This document shows positions 7,438 to 15,529 of a DNA stretch of 18,818 bases, piece after piece. The notes beneath the pieces are model-generated. The model was not told where the DNA came from and searched no databases. It saw only the letters and a program-made list of their open reading frames with translations. The position numbers were made by a program, and so were the translations under genes. The DNA comes from DAOUMU01 sp034409055 (lineage in GTDB: Bacteria > Chloroflexota > Anaerolineae > 4572-78 > J111), in the NCBI GenBank assembly GCA_034409055.1, contig DAOUMU010000174.1, positions 1-18,818 of the forward strand. The letters are read 5' to 3'. Each line of letters starts with the position of its first letter. Position 1 is the stretch's first letter.

Positions 7438-9312
7438 TTAAGCCATCAACGCTTCAAATTGCGGGCGATCAACGGTTTCATCCTCTAACAATGCCTCCGC
7501 CAGGACCTCTAGCTTGTGGCGTTGCCTGGTCAGAATATCCTTGGCCCGTTGATAGGCGGTTTGTAGAATATGCTGGATTTCCCGGTCAATGGTTTTGGCC
7601 ATTTCTTCACTGTAGTCACGAGACTCGCCCAGACTGCCCAGGTATATATTACCTTGCTCTTCCCCAAAGGTACGCAGTCCTAGCTTCTCGCTGAAACCGT
7701 AACGAGTGACCATCGCCCGGGCCAGTTTGGTCGCCCGTTCCAGGTCATTAGCTGCCCCGGTGGTCACCCGCTTAAAGATAAGCTCCTCGGCGGCGCGCCC
7801 ACCCAGTAAGCCCACAATCTCACTTTCAAAGGCTTCCTGGGTGCGGAGATATTTATCGTTTTCGGGTAACGGCATGGTATAACCCAGGGCCATACCCCTT
7901 GAGATGATGCTCACTTTGTGGACCGGATCACTGCTTTCCGTATTGTGCATAACCACGGCGTGTCCCGCTTCGTGGAAGGCCACCACCCGGCGCTCATCGT
8001 CGCTGAGGATTTTGCCCTTACGTTCGGGTCCGGCCACGATACGCTCCATAGCATCCTGAAATTCCGGCTGGCCGATCACAGTTAGATTGCGGCGGGCGGC
8101 CAGGATAGCCGCCTCATTGACCAGGTTTTCCAGATCAGCGCCGGTGAAACCGGGTGTCAGCTTGGCCAGGTCTGACAGAGACACCTCGGGGGCCAGAGGC
8201 TTGCCCCGGGCGTGGACTGCCAAGATGGCCTCACGGGCTTGAACGTCAGGCCGATCCAGGATCACTTTGCGGTCAAAACGTCCGGGGCGCAGTAAGGCCG
8301 GATCCAGAATGTCGGGACGGTTCGTAGCAGCGATGATAATGACGTTGGTGTCGGTGCCGAAGCCATCCATCTCCACCAGAATTTGGTTCAGTGTCTGCTC
8401 CCGTTCGTCGTTGCCACCACCCAAGCCTACGCCACGCCGGCGTCCCACAGCGTCAATCTCATCGACGAAGATAACGGCGGGCGACTGTTCTTTGGCCCGT
8501 TTGAACAGGTCACGTACCCGGGCGGCACCAACCCCAACAAACATCTCTACAAATTCGGAGCCAGAAATGCTAAAAAACGGCACCCCTGCTTCGCCGGCCA
8601 CTGCTTTGGCCATTAACGTCTTGCCGGTGCCGGGTGGGCCGGCCATCAATACACCTTTGGGTACCCGTGCTCCCAACTTAAGGAACTTTTCCGGCTCTTT
8701 TAAGAACTCTACGACCTCTCGCAATTCAAGCTTGGCCTGCTCAGCCCCGGCTACATCGTCAAACGTCACCGGCGGATATTCTAGCTTCTCATCTTTCTCG
8801 GCGGTTTTGGATAAAACGCGGGCGTTGCTTCGTCCGATATTATTCTGTATATTGGCTATTCCTCCACCCCCTTGCGTCTGTCTGGCCCATATGAGGATGA
8901 TCAGGCCTATTAAGAGCAGGGGGGCAAAGGTTAGCAACAAGCCCAGAAAACCGGTCATACCCCCCTTAGTCTCTTCCACCACAAATGGTAGCTTCTTCAA
9001 GATTTCAGGAGATGCGCCAAGCAGTTGCAACGCTTCGATGGCATTGGTATTGGCCTCTTTGCGGGCGCTGAGACTGGTGCCATCAGTTTTCGTAGCGATA
9101 AGTAGGTCACCTTGCACGGTCAGACTGTCTACTTCACCGGCTTCAATGGCGCTAACAATTTGGGGAAGCGAAGCGGGTTGTGGTTCAACGCTGTCATTTC
9201 TGGTGAATCGAGCTAAAACGATGACACCCAAAATAACCGCTCCGATCATGATCCAATGTCGGAGGGTCAGACGGGGGCGTTGTTGATTTTCTGAACGATT
9301 GTCAGATTTCAT
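7438..9312 (-). CDS. ftsH: ATP-dependent zinc metalloprotease FtsH
   Basis: A 624-residue membrane AAA+ protease that unfolds and degrades membrane and short-lived cytoplasmic proteins as a hexamer. The first membrane helix is at about 19-36, an extracytoplasmic domain at 37-118 and the second helix at 120-143. The AAA domain has Walker A GPPGTGKT (225-232), pore loop MFVG (257-260), Walker B VIFVDEID (280-287) and the second region of homology around LRPGRFDRK (341-349). The peptidase has HEAGH (447-451), with Asp523 in NDLERAT as the likely third zinc ligand. Length and order are normal. The start at 9312 is preceded by AAGGAG. It is convergent with the SHMT-like gene (25-base gap) and divergent from the decarboxylase. 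Confidence 0.98.
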   Translation of the reverse strand: MKSDNRSENQQRPRLTLRHWIMIGAVILGVIVLARFTRNDSVEPQPASLPQIVSAIEAGEVDSLTVQGDLLIATKTDGTSLSARKEANTNAIEALQLLGASPEILKKLPFVVEETKGGMTGFLGLLLTFAPLLLIGLIILIWARQTQGGGGIANIQNNIGRSNARVLSKTAEKDEKLEYPPVTFDDVAGAEQAKLELREVVEFLKEPEKFLKLGARVPKGVLMAGPPGTGKTLMAKAVAGEAGVPFFSISGSEFVEMFVGVGAARVRDLFKRAKEQSPAVIFVDEIDAVGRRRGVGLGGGNDEREQTLNQILVEMDGFGTDTNVIIIAATNRPDILDPALLRPGRFDRKVILDRPDVQAREAILAVHARGKPLAPEVSLSDLAKLTPGFTGADLENLVNEAAILAARRNLTVIGQPEFQDAMERIVAGPERKGKILSDDERRVVAFHEAGHAVVMHNTESSDPVHKVSIISRGMALGYTMPLPENDKYLRTQEAFESEIVGLLGGRAAEELIFKRVTTGAANDLERATKLARAMVTRYGFSEKLGLRTFGEEQGNIYLGSLGESRDYSEEMAKTIDREIQHILQTAYQRAKDILTRQRHKLEVLAEALLEDETVDRPQFEALMA

Positions 9313-9455
9313 TGTACTCTCCTTATTATATATGACCGTGAAAGGGAGTGGATTCTTACCCTTGAGTTGGGTTTAATTAGAGATGATCCTGGCAGAACAT
9401 TAGAAGCATATTAAATAAATGTTAAAAGAGTATTAATCTTTGTCGATGAAAAGGA

Positions 9456-9484
9456 TTGCCAACGAATGGAAAGTAGATTATCAT
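9456..9484 (+). promoter_or_regulatory. Putative sigma70-type promoter for the decarboxylase operon
   Basis: TTGCCA at 9456-9461 and TATCAT at 9479-9484, each five of six to consensus, are separated by 17 bases. They lie in the 214-base divergent gap with ftsH. Transcription would begin near 9491, leaving about 36 bases before ATG 9527. This also argues against the in-frame upstream starts at 9440 and 9446, which would sit before the promoter and have no ribosome binding site. Confidence 0.5.
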
Positions 9485-9526
9485 GCAGCCGGTTTCCTTC
9501 ATAAGTTATATTCATTAAGGAGAAAA

Positions 9527-10963
9527 ATGCCAAAAAATAAGAATTTCCACATGACCCCCGATGAATTCCGCCGCTACGGTCGCGCCGTGGTGGATTGGAT
9601 CGCCGATTACTACGAACGGGTCGAGGCCCTACCCGTCTTGTCCCAGGTAGAACCAGGCCAACTACGGACTTCACTACCGGCCAAGCCACCTGCTCAGGGG
9701 GAGGACTTTGCCCAGATGCTAAAAGATGTTGAAGATTTGATTTTGCCGGGTGTGACTCACTGGCAGTCCCCTAATTTCTTTGCCTTTTTCCCGGCAAACA
9801 GTTCTGCTCCGGCTGTGCTGGGGGAGTTACTCTCGGCCGGACTGGGTGTGCAGGGGATGTTGTGGGCCACCAGTCCAGCCTGCACCGAACTGGAGACACA
9901 TGTCATGGATTGGGTAGCCGATATGCTGGCTTTGCCGGAACCGTTCAGGTCAACCAGTACGGGTGGGGGGGTGATTCAGGATTCGGCCTCGAGCGCAACC
10001 CTCTGCGCTGTCCTGGCTGCCCGCGAGCGGGTCACCGACTATGTGAGCAATGAAAAGGGTTGTGATGGCCGCCTGGTAGCTTATGCCTCCACTCAAACCC
10101 ACTCCTCTCTTGAAAAGGGGATTAAGATCGCCGGCATTGGCCGCGAGAATTTGCGCCTGATCGAGGTGGATGATCGTTTCTCTATGCGCCCGGACCTGCT
10201 AGCTGAGCAGATCGAGCGCGACCGCCAGGCCGGGCTGGTGCCTTTCTTTGTCTGTGCGACAGTGGGCACGACCTCGTCCAGTGCTATGGATCCCCTGCCG
10301 GAAATCGGTAAAATTTGCCGGGAATATGGCCTGTGGTGTCACGTGGATGCGGCCATGTACGGCACCGCCGCCATTTGCCCGGAGTTCCGCTACATTAACG
10401 AGGGCGTTGAATTGGCCGATAGCTACACTTTCAATCCCCACAAATGGATGTTTACGAATTTCGATTGCAACTGTTTCTTTGTGGCTGATCGGCAGGTCTT
10501 AATCAATGCCCTGACTATCTTGCCTGAATATTTACGCAACCAGGCCACCGAATCGGGTGAGGTCTTCGACTATCGTGACTGGCAGATTCCACTCGGGCGA
10601 CGTTTCCGCGCCCTGAAACTGTGGTTTGTCATTCGCCACTACGGGGTGGAGGGCTTGCAATACCACATCCGGCGTCACGTGGAGATAGCCCAGGCGTTTG
10701 CCGAGTGGGTCAGGGCCAGTGACCAGTTCGAACTAACCGTAGAGCCATCGTTGAATTTGGTCTGCTTTCGCCACAAGGGAGGGGATGAGGTGAACCAAGC
10801 CTTGATGGAGCGCCTCAATCAAAGTGGTGAGCTCTACTTAACCCATACCCGGCTGGACAATAAACTGACGCTTCGCTTGTGTGTTGGCCAGACGCATACT
10901 GACTACTCCCACGTCGAGCGAGCCTGGCAGCGGATCCAAGAGGTAACGCCAAGTAAGGGCTGA
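9527..10963 (+). CDS. Aromatic-L-amino-acid decarboxylase (group II PLP decarboxylase)
   Basis: A 478-residue enzyme of the DOPA/tryptophan/tyrosine decarboxylase family, converting an aromatic amino acid to its amine with PLP. Residues lining up with animal DDC are the ring-stacking His192 (TQTHSS), Asp274 and Ala276 in HVDAAMYG, and Lys306 in NPHKWMFTNFDC. SPNFFAFFPANSS (81-93) and DYRDWQIPLGRRFRALKLWF match conserved stretches. Tyr335 lies 29 residues after the lysine, as the catalytic-loop tyrosine does in human DDC. This points to decarboxylation rather than the aldehyde-forming variant, which has Phe there. Full family length. ATG 9527 follows AAGGAG at 9517-9522. The stop overlaps the start of the sensor kinase by one base (TGATG), so the two are translationally coupled. 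Substrate choice cannot be read from the sequence. Confidence 0.92.
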   Translation: MPKNKNFHMTPDEFRRYGRAVVDWIADYYERVEALPVLSQVEPGQLRTSLPAKPPAQGEDFAQMLKDVEDLILPGVTHWQSPNFFAFFPANSSAPAVLGELLSAGLGVQGMLWATSPACTELETHVMDWVADMLALPEPFRSTSTGGGVIQDSASSATLCAVLAARERVTDYVSNEKGCDGRLVAYASTQTHSSLEKGIKIAGIGRENLRLIEVDDRFSMRPDLLAEQIERDRQAGLVPFFVCATVGTTSSSAMDPLPEIGKICREYGLWCHVDAAMYGTAAICPEFRYINEGVELADSYTFNPHKWMFTNFDCNCFFVADRQVLINALTILPEYLRNQATESGEVFDYRDWQIPLGRRFRALKLWFVIRHYGVEGLQYHIRRHVEIAQAFAEWVRASDQFELTVEPSLNLVCFRHKGGDEVNQALMERLNQSGELYLTHTRLDNKLTLRLCVGQTHTDYSHVERAWQRIQEVTPSKG

Positions 10964-12102
10964 TGTTTTTTCTTGATCTGAGATACCTCCTGTTTGCACT
11001 TCTGCTGATATTTGTTAGCTTGCTGGTAGCGGCCATTTGGTTGGACCGCCGATACCGTTATCAACAACAATTGTTGCCTCCGCTACCAGGTAAAGGAGCC
11101 TTGCTGTCTATTCTTGAACAAGCCCCCTTTGGTTATTTAATCTTGGCCGGTGCTGATATCCGCTATGCCAATGCTTGTGCTCGCCATTTATTGGGGCTGG
11201 TTTCATCCGGCGGCTTCTTGCCCGATACGACCTGGGCTACGCTTTTAGCAGAGGATCGAGAGATAGCCCAGCAGGATACTGCGCCACTTGGTCGCTATCG
11301 ACACGTTCCGCTCTCGTTCAACCAATTCGTTCAATGGTGGGTTTTTCCGACCGATGATTTAGACATCGTCTTTGTCCTGGATGTCACGGCCCAGCAGCGA
11401 GCCAAACAAACCTCTCAATTCCTCTTTAGCGGCTTTTCCCACGAACTGCGTACGCCCATCGCCACGATCCTGACCCATTTAGAAGTTTTAAGCGTGCCCA
11501 ATATTTCTGAGGAGATAAAACAGCAATCTATAAATCTGCTCAAACAGGAAGCCCAGCGGATGACGCGGCTGGTCAACCAAATGCTAACGTTAGGACGCTT
11601 AGAAACTGAGGTGGAGATTGAACACCGTCCTGTCGATTTACTGAACGTTGTCGAAGAAACGGTGTTTCAAGTGACCCCCATGGCCGAGGAACATAATGTG
11701 ACTATATCCCTGGAGGCCGATACCCCGTTGCCAACCATCGCTGGCGATGCCAATCGACTCAAGCAGGTTTTTCTCAATCTTCTGGAGAACGCCATTAAAT
11801 ATACTCGGTCAGACGGTCAAATTACTGTCTCACTCCGCCAAGAAGCCGATAGTGTAACTTGCACTGTTTCTGATAACGGCGATGGTATTCCGGCTGAACA
11901 CTTACCTCACCTGACCCGCCGCTTTTACCGGGCCGCCCCTCAAAAAACCGAGGGGAGCGGCCTGGGGTTGGCCATCGTTAGTGAAATTTTGCGTCGTCAC
12001 CAGACTGATCTGGAAATAAAAAGTTATACAGAAGGTGACAAGCGGGGTACGCATGTTCACTTTACCCTGCCCCTCTTGTCCAAAGCGGAGGAGCCATCAT
12101 AA
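10963..12102 (+). CDS. Membrane-anchored PAS-like/HisKA sensor histidine kinase (PhoR-like)
   Basis: A 379-residue two-component kinase. One membrane helix (about 7-28) is followed by a basic stretch, then a PAS-like domain (about 47-143, beginning ILEQAPFGYLI), HisKA with His160 in FSHELRTP, and HATPase with Asn276 (N box), DNGDG (304-308) and GSGLGLA (331-337). All catalytic boxes are intact. With only one helix and no large outer domain, sensing is probably intracellular or by the membrane segment. It begins on the last base of the decarboxylase gene. A response regulator lies one gene downstream, so it is the natural candidate partner, although the regulator is of the NarL type. Its 3' end contains GGAGGAG (12087-12093), which probably serves the next gene. 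Confidence 0.9.
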   Translation: MFFLDLRYLLFALLLIFVSLLVAAIWLDRRYRYQQQLLPPLPGKGALLSILEQAPFGYLILAGADIRYANACARHLLGLVSSGGFLPDTTWATLLAEDREIAQQDTAPLGRYRHVPLSFNQFVQWWVFPTDDLDIVFVLDVTAQQRAKQTSQFLFSGFSHELRTPIATILTHLEVLSVPNISEEIKQQSINLLKQEAQRMTRLVNQMLTLGRLETEVEIEHRPVDLLNVVEETVFQVTPMAEEHNVTISLEADTPLPTIAGDANRLKQVFLNLLENAIKYTRSDGQITVSLRQEADSVTCTVSDNGDGIPAEHLPHLTRRFYRAAPQKTEGSGLGLAIVSEILRRHQTDLEIKSYTEGDKRGTHVHFTLPLLSKAEEPS

Positions 12103-12152
12103 GCAAGAAGTTATTCCGATCCTGGTGGCCATGGGGGTGGGGCATCCTGCTC

Positions 12153-13568
12153 TTGGTCTTATTGGCAGGATATTGGCTCTTGCCGATCTCCGGCCAGGTG
12201 ATCCTGGTAACCGGCGCAGGAGCCTCCTGGCCCTGGCCCCAAATGTTGATGCAGCCGGTTTCCCCCCAACCCGGTCAAGCAGTAACGTTATGGGTAACCG
12301 ATGTACAGCCCTGGCCGCACGTACACCTGACCGTCGATGGCGTGCCGGCCCATTTTGAAGACTGGCGAGCCAATTCTGGCGGCACCTGGACCTGGGGCTG
12401 GACCTTCACCGCACCTGATAAACCCGACTATGCTTTAATTTTCTATCACGACTGTCACACCGGTTGCCAGGTACGGGGGCAGGTGGCTATCGGAACACCC
12501 GAAGAGTCCCGACCGGTTGATCGCTTGCCAACCAAACTGGGCGTTGTCTTTGCTAATCCAAGCCGAGATTGGCATAGGCGCCAGGGGTGGGGGGTAGAAC
12601 TAACCTACGCCCGTCTGGCCGATGAAGCGGCCTGGGGCATCGATGATTTGGCCGTTCGCGTCCACCAAAACGTCACCAACGGCCTGCGGGTGTTGGTGCG
12701 AGTTGATTACGCTCCGGGCCAGAGTTTGCCGCCAACCAATGATCACGTGGCCTTGACTGAATACCTGACCTATGTCCGGCGTTTAGCTCGCGATGACCGG
12801 CTTAAGCATGTGCATGGCTACATTATCGGCAGCGGGTTTAATGCCTTAGGCAGTAATGATTTGGCCCCGTACCGCCCGGTGACACCGGCCTGGTATGCGC
12901 GTCTGTTTAACGGGTATGGTGAGCCGGTGACCCACGTGGACAATGTGGTGCAAGTCATTCGCGCCGAGAATCCCCAGGTTCGGATCCTGGTCGGTCCGGT
13001 CCAACCCTGGAATACCGACCAGGATGGCGAACACCCTTATATGATCGACACGCCCTGGCTTAACTACATGCACACCCTCGTCGCTTTTTTAGACGAAAGT
13101 GCGCAGGCCAAGGCAGCCGTTGGGGTTCCTCTGGTTACGCCGGATGGTTTTGCCGTGCAAGCGCCGGGACGCCCGACGGCTCCGGAATTGGCGGGTCAGG
13201 ATGGAGCGAAAGAACCCGGCCTGGACTTACCCCGCGCCGCTTGGCACGGGGCTCAAGTAGGGTTTGGCGTCTATCGAGATTGGCTGACCATCATTAATCG
13301 CTACCCCACCACCCGAAATCTGCCTGTTTACATTACCTCGACCAACACCTTTACCCCTGATGAAGGCATCCCCCCGGCCCAAAACTATCCTCGCGGCTGG
13401 CTGACTACGGCCCTATCGCTCATTAATGAGGAGCCACAAGTGGTCGCCCTGTGCTGGTTTATGGATGACCTCCCCGGCGATACACAGTGGCAATGGTTCA
13501 ATTTAACCCGACACCCCGGTCGCTTAATTGACGCGGCTGAGGAGTTTGAGGCTTTGTTGCAAAGATAA
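12153..13568 (+). CDS. Exported or membrane-anchored protein, possibly glycosyl-hydrolase-like
   Basis: I recognise no named family with confidence. From TTG 12153 it has 471 residues: the remains of a hydrophobic helix, a Trp/Pro-rich beta domain (about 15-125, perhaps Ig-like), then a region (about 130-471) with alternating strand and helix text such as LAVRVHQNVTNGLRVLVRVDY and a C-terminal VVALCWFMDD, as in extracellular TIM-barrel glycosidases. The true start is probably upstream. The same frame is open from within the kinase gene, and residues encoded from 12099 (SKKLFRSWWPWGWGILLLVLLAGYW, given here only as an outline of basic residues then a helix) complete a signal anchor; GGAGGAG at 12087-12093 would serve ATC 12096 or ATA 12099. 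A surface sensor or ligand-processing partner of the two flanking signalling genes is an inference. Confidence 0.7.
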   Translation: MVLLAGYWLLPISGQVILVTGAGASWPWPQMLMQPVSPQPGQAVTLWVTDVQPWPHVHLTVDGVPAHFEDWRANSGGTWTWGWTFTAPDKPDYALIFYHDCHTGCQVRGQVAIGTPEESRPVDRLPTKLGVVFANPSRDWHRRQGWGVELTYARLADEAAWGIDDLAVRVHQNVTNGLRVLVRVDYAPGQSLPPTNDHVALTEYLTYVRRLARDDRLKHVHGYIIGSGFNALGSNDLAPYRPVTPAWYARLFNGYGEPVTHVDNVVQVIRAENPQVRILVGPVQPWNTDQDGEHPYMIDTPWLNYMHTLVAFLDESAQAKAAVGVPLVTPDGFAVQAPGRPTAPELAGQDGAKEPGLDLPRAAWHGAQVGFGVYRDWLTIINRYPTTRNLPVYITSTNTFTPDEGIPPAQNYPRGWLTTALSLINEEPQVVALCWFMDDLPGDTQWQWFNLTRHPGRLIDAAEEFEALLQR

Positions 13569-13594
13569 CTGATCACTGATTAACGGAGAAAACT

Positions 13595-14239
13595 ATGGCT
13601 GAAACCATCCACGTCTTACTTGCCGATGACCACCCGGCTATGCGCATCGGGTTACGGGTTCTGTTGGATCAAGCCCCCGATATCGAGGTGATTGCCGAAA
13701 CGGGGGACGGCAAGCAGACGTTGGCCCAGGTTGAAGCCTTGCGGCCTCAGGTTGTGGTTTTAGATTGCCAACTACCCAAACTGTCAGGCATCGAAGTAGC
13801 GGCCAGAATCAAGCAAAAAAATCTCCCCAGCCAGGTGTTGGCCCTCAGTGCCTATGATTCCCCAAAATACCAGTGGGGCATGCTGGAAATGGGAGCCGCC
13901 GGGTATCTACTCAAAGAAGAAGCCCCCACAGAAATTGTGGCAGCGGTGCGGGCCGTAGCCCAAGGTCAACAACTATGGACCGCTGAACAGGTCAGTTCGG
14001 CCCGCCATTGGCAACAAGAGGTGCAGACCCGCTGGTTAGATTTAACCGGCCGGGAACAGAAGGTGTTGGCCTTAATCGCCGCCGGCAAGAGTAACAAAGA
14101 GATTTCCCACGCATTAAACATCACAGCTCGAACGGTGGAGTTTCATGTCAGCAACATCTTAAGCAAGTTAGGGGTGGCCTCGCGGGTCGAAGCCGCAGTG
14201 TGGCTGAAAACTTACGGCTTGGATAACCAGTCTCAGTAG
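13595..14239 (+). CDS. NarL/LuxR-family response regulator
   Basis: A 214-residue transcription factor. The receiver domain (5-122) has the acidic pair Asp11/Asp12, phospho-acceptor Asp57 (VVLDCQLP), Ser85 and Lys107. The C-terminal LuxR-type helix-turn-helix (148-205) reads LTGREQKVLALIAAGKSNKE and then ARTVEFHVSNIL. Both domains are complete. ATG 13595 has GGAG at 13585-13588, and the gene follows the exported protein by 26 bases, last in the decarboxylase operon. It is probably phosphorylated by the kinase two genes upstream. Its targets may include the operon itself or the band-7 gene beyond, where a long palindrome lies. Confidence 0.93.
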   Translation: MAETIHVLLADDHPAMRIGLRVLLDQAPDIEVIAETGDGKQTLAQVEALRPQVVVLDCQLPKLSGIEVAARIKQKNLPSQVLALSAYDSPKYQWGMLEMGAAGYLLKEEAPTEIVAAVRAVAQGQQLWTAEQVSSARHWQQEVQTRWLDLTGREQKVLALIAAGKSNKEISHALNITARTVEFHVSNILSKLGVASRVEAAVWLKTYGLDNQSQ

Positions 14240-14259
14240 CCCCAAATTTAACGCTGTAA

Positions 14260-14276
14260 GCCGGTCCATGACCGGC
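14260..14276 (+). terminator. Short perfect hairpin after the response regulator gene
   Basis: GCCGGTC (14260-14266), a CAT loop and GACCGGC (14270-14276) form a seven-pair GC-rich stem 21 bases after the stop codon. No run of T follows, so an intrinsic terminator is doubtful; it may only pause or protect the transcript end. The rest of 14240-14614 holds a palindrome, a weak promoter and a hairpin repeat, listed separately, and no gene. Confidence 0.3.
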
Positions 14277-14344
14277 GATACGACAGATCACGGCCCCATC
14301 GTGAACACAGAATTGGATTTGCCGAGTCTGCTGACTAACACCGC

Positions 14345-14370
14345 TTTACCTGTGGAAATCCACAGGTAAA
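14345..14370. promoter_or_regulatory. Perfect 11-bp palindrome upstream of the band-7 gene
   Basis: TTTACCTGTGG (14345-14355), spacer AAAT, then CCACAGGTAAA (14360-14370), a perfect inverted repeat. GGATTTCCACGG at 14378-14389 resembles the complement of the centre of the palindrome, so a third half-site or an alternative fold is possible. It sits just upstream of a weak promoter-like pair. It may be a regulator binding site or an RNA hairpin; the absence of a T run argues against a terminator. Confidence 0.45.
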
Positions 14371-14388
14371 AGACTATGGATTTCCACG

Positions 14389-14417
14389 GGGACAAAACGC
14401 TGGATTTGTTGTAAAAT
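14389..14417 (+). promoter_or_regulatory. Weak promoter-like pair upstream of the band-7 gene
   Basis: GGGACA at 14389-14394 (four of six) and TAAAAT at 14412-14417 (five of six) are 17 bases apart. Transcription from here would start near 14424, just before the hairpin repeat, which would then form most of a leader of about 190 bases. Confidence 0.3.
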
Positions 14418-14430
14418 ATTGGTGAGGAGA

Positions 14431-14582
14431 TTTTAGGTAGTTCCAGAAAAATAATGCTCCCAAAATCGTGCTGCGTGTTGCGTGCTGCGTGTTAAATTTG
14501 GCCGAAAACCCTCACGCAACACGCAACACGTAACACGCGAACGATACAGTTTTGGGAGCATTTAAATCCTGAAACTCCCTTA
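14431..14582. repeat. Hairpin repeat, copy A (MITE-like)
   Basis: An intact element of about 150 bases. AATGCTCCCAAAA (14453-14465) and TTTTGGGAGCATT (14550-14562) are perfectly complementary. The flanks beyond them (from about 14436 and to about 14580) continue the pairing imperfectly. Inside, GTGTTGCGTGCTGCGTGTT faces AACACGCAACACGTAACACGC around a core at about 14495-14510. No ORF is carried. A related copy lies at 18562-18693 in the same orientation. It lies in the leader of the band-7 gene. Confidence 0.8.
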
Positions 14583-14614
14583 CTGTGTAGTAGAAATTTA
14601 CTGGAGGTGAAATA

Positions 14615-15526
14615 ATGACTGAAACTACAACATCCCCGGCTCCCCCTAAGCCTGGTCTCAGCACTTTAGAGCGTCTTTATAAGTTAGCTGTCGTCGTACT
14701 GGCCACTTTCGTAGTATTATCCGTCTTGCTTTTCGTTGGCCGGGCTGCGGTGTACAAGATCCATGCCTACGAGCGAGGGCTGCATCTGCGCGGTGGACGT
14801 TTCATCGGGGCGGACGAGCCGGGTTGGCACATGCAGATCCCCCTGGTGGATACGGTCATCATCGTCAAGGTTAACGAGCGGCTGGGTTATGTCGAACGCA
14901 TTCCGGCCATGACCTCCGACGACGTGACCATGGTCGTCTCCCTGCAATATACCTACCGGGTGACAAATCCAGAGCGTTTTGCCCTGGAGGTGGACGATCC
15001 AGAGCGGATCGTATTTGAGTTTGTCCAGGGTAAATTGCGGGACGTGATTAATACCAAGCCGATGACCGAAGTCATGCACAGCCGGAATGTTATGAACCAG
15101 GAGGTGATGGAGGCCCTGCAGCAGAAAGAGGAACAGTACGGGGTGCGGTTCATCACCGTCCAGATGCAAAGCGCTTCGCCGCCTGACGAGGTGGTGACGG
15201 CCATCAAAGACCGTATGGTGGCCGTGCAACGGCAAGAGCAGGCCCAGGCCGAAGCAGCCCAGAAGAAGACATTGGCCGATGCCGAGTTTTATGCCGCTCA
15301 AAAGCGGGCGGAAGCAGAGGCTTACCAGATTACCAAAACCGCCGAAGCCCAGCAGCAGGCCTTACGGGCCATCTTGTCAGAGTTGGAAGGTAAGGGCGAT
15401 CTGGCCGAGGCCTACATTCAGTTCATGATTGCTCAAGAACTGAAGGAGAACAGCAAGTGGATCATCAGCGGCGAGAGCACCCCTATTATAGATTTGCAAG
15501 GTAGCCCTCTGACCGACCGGCGGTAG
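14615..15526 (+). CDS. Band-7/SPFH (prohibitin-like) membrane protein
   Basis: A 303-residue protein with one membrane helix (about 24-43) after a proline-rich start, an SPFH/band-7 domain (about 48-215, with motifs ERGLHLRGGRF and DEPGWHMQIPLVDT) and an Ala/Glu/Gln-rich coiled coil (about 210-265, QAQAEAAQKK and AEAEAYQ). Such proteins form membrane-associated rings that organise microdomains and in some cases bind FtsH. An ftsH gene is 5 kb away but not linked in transcription. ATG 14615 is supported by GGAGG at 14603-14607. The next gene starts three bases after its stop, so the two form an operon. Confidence 0.9.
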   Translation: MTETTTSPAPPKPGLSTLERLYKLAVVVLATFVVLSVLLFVGRAAVYKIHAYERGLHLRGGRFIGADEPGWHMQIPLVDTVIIVKVNERLGYVERIPAMTSDDVTMVVSLQYTYRVTNPERFALEVDDPERIVFEFVQGKLRDVINTKPMTEVMHSRNVMNQEVMEALQQKEEQYGVRFITVQMQSASPPDEVVTAIKDRMVAVQRQEQAQAEAAQKKTLADAEFYAAQKRAEAEAYQITKTAEAQQQALRAILSELEGKGDLAEAYIQFMIAQELKENSKWIISGESTPIIDLQGSPLTDRR

Positions 15527-15529
15527 ATT

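Noticed and set aside
8267..9286. A 339-codon open frame antisense to ftsH
   Set aside because: ftsH on the other strand has every family motif. The antisense frame is Ser/Arg/Thr-rich, has no recognisable domain and is a by-product of the codon bias of the real gene.
9325..9330. TATAAT on the minus strand directly ahead of ftsH as its promoter
   Set aside because: It is only a few bases from the ribosome binding site, so the transcript would start within it. No suitable -35 was found, and the real promoter is probably further upstream.
9440..9526. Upstream starts (TTG 9440, ATG 9446) for the decarboxylase
   Set aside because: They lack a ribosome binding site and overlap the promoter-like pair, and the added 29 residues are unlike the family N-terminus. 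ATG 9527 follows AAGGAG.
14466..14540. Short repeated GCGTGTTGCGTG units that look array-like
   Set aside because: No regular repeat-spacer spacing and no cas genes. The units are the two arms of a hairpin repeat, not a CRISPR array.
14717..15301. A 194-codon frame antisense to the band-7 gene
   Set aside because: His/Gly/Leu-rich shadow of a gene with clear SPFH features and a good ribosome binding site.
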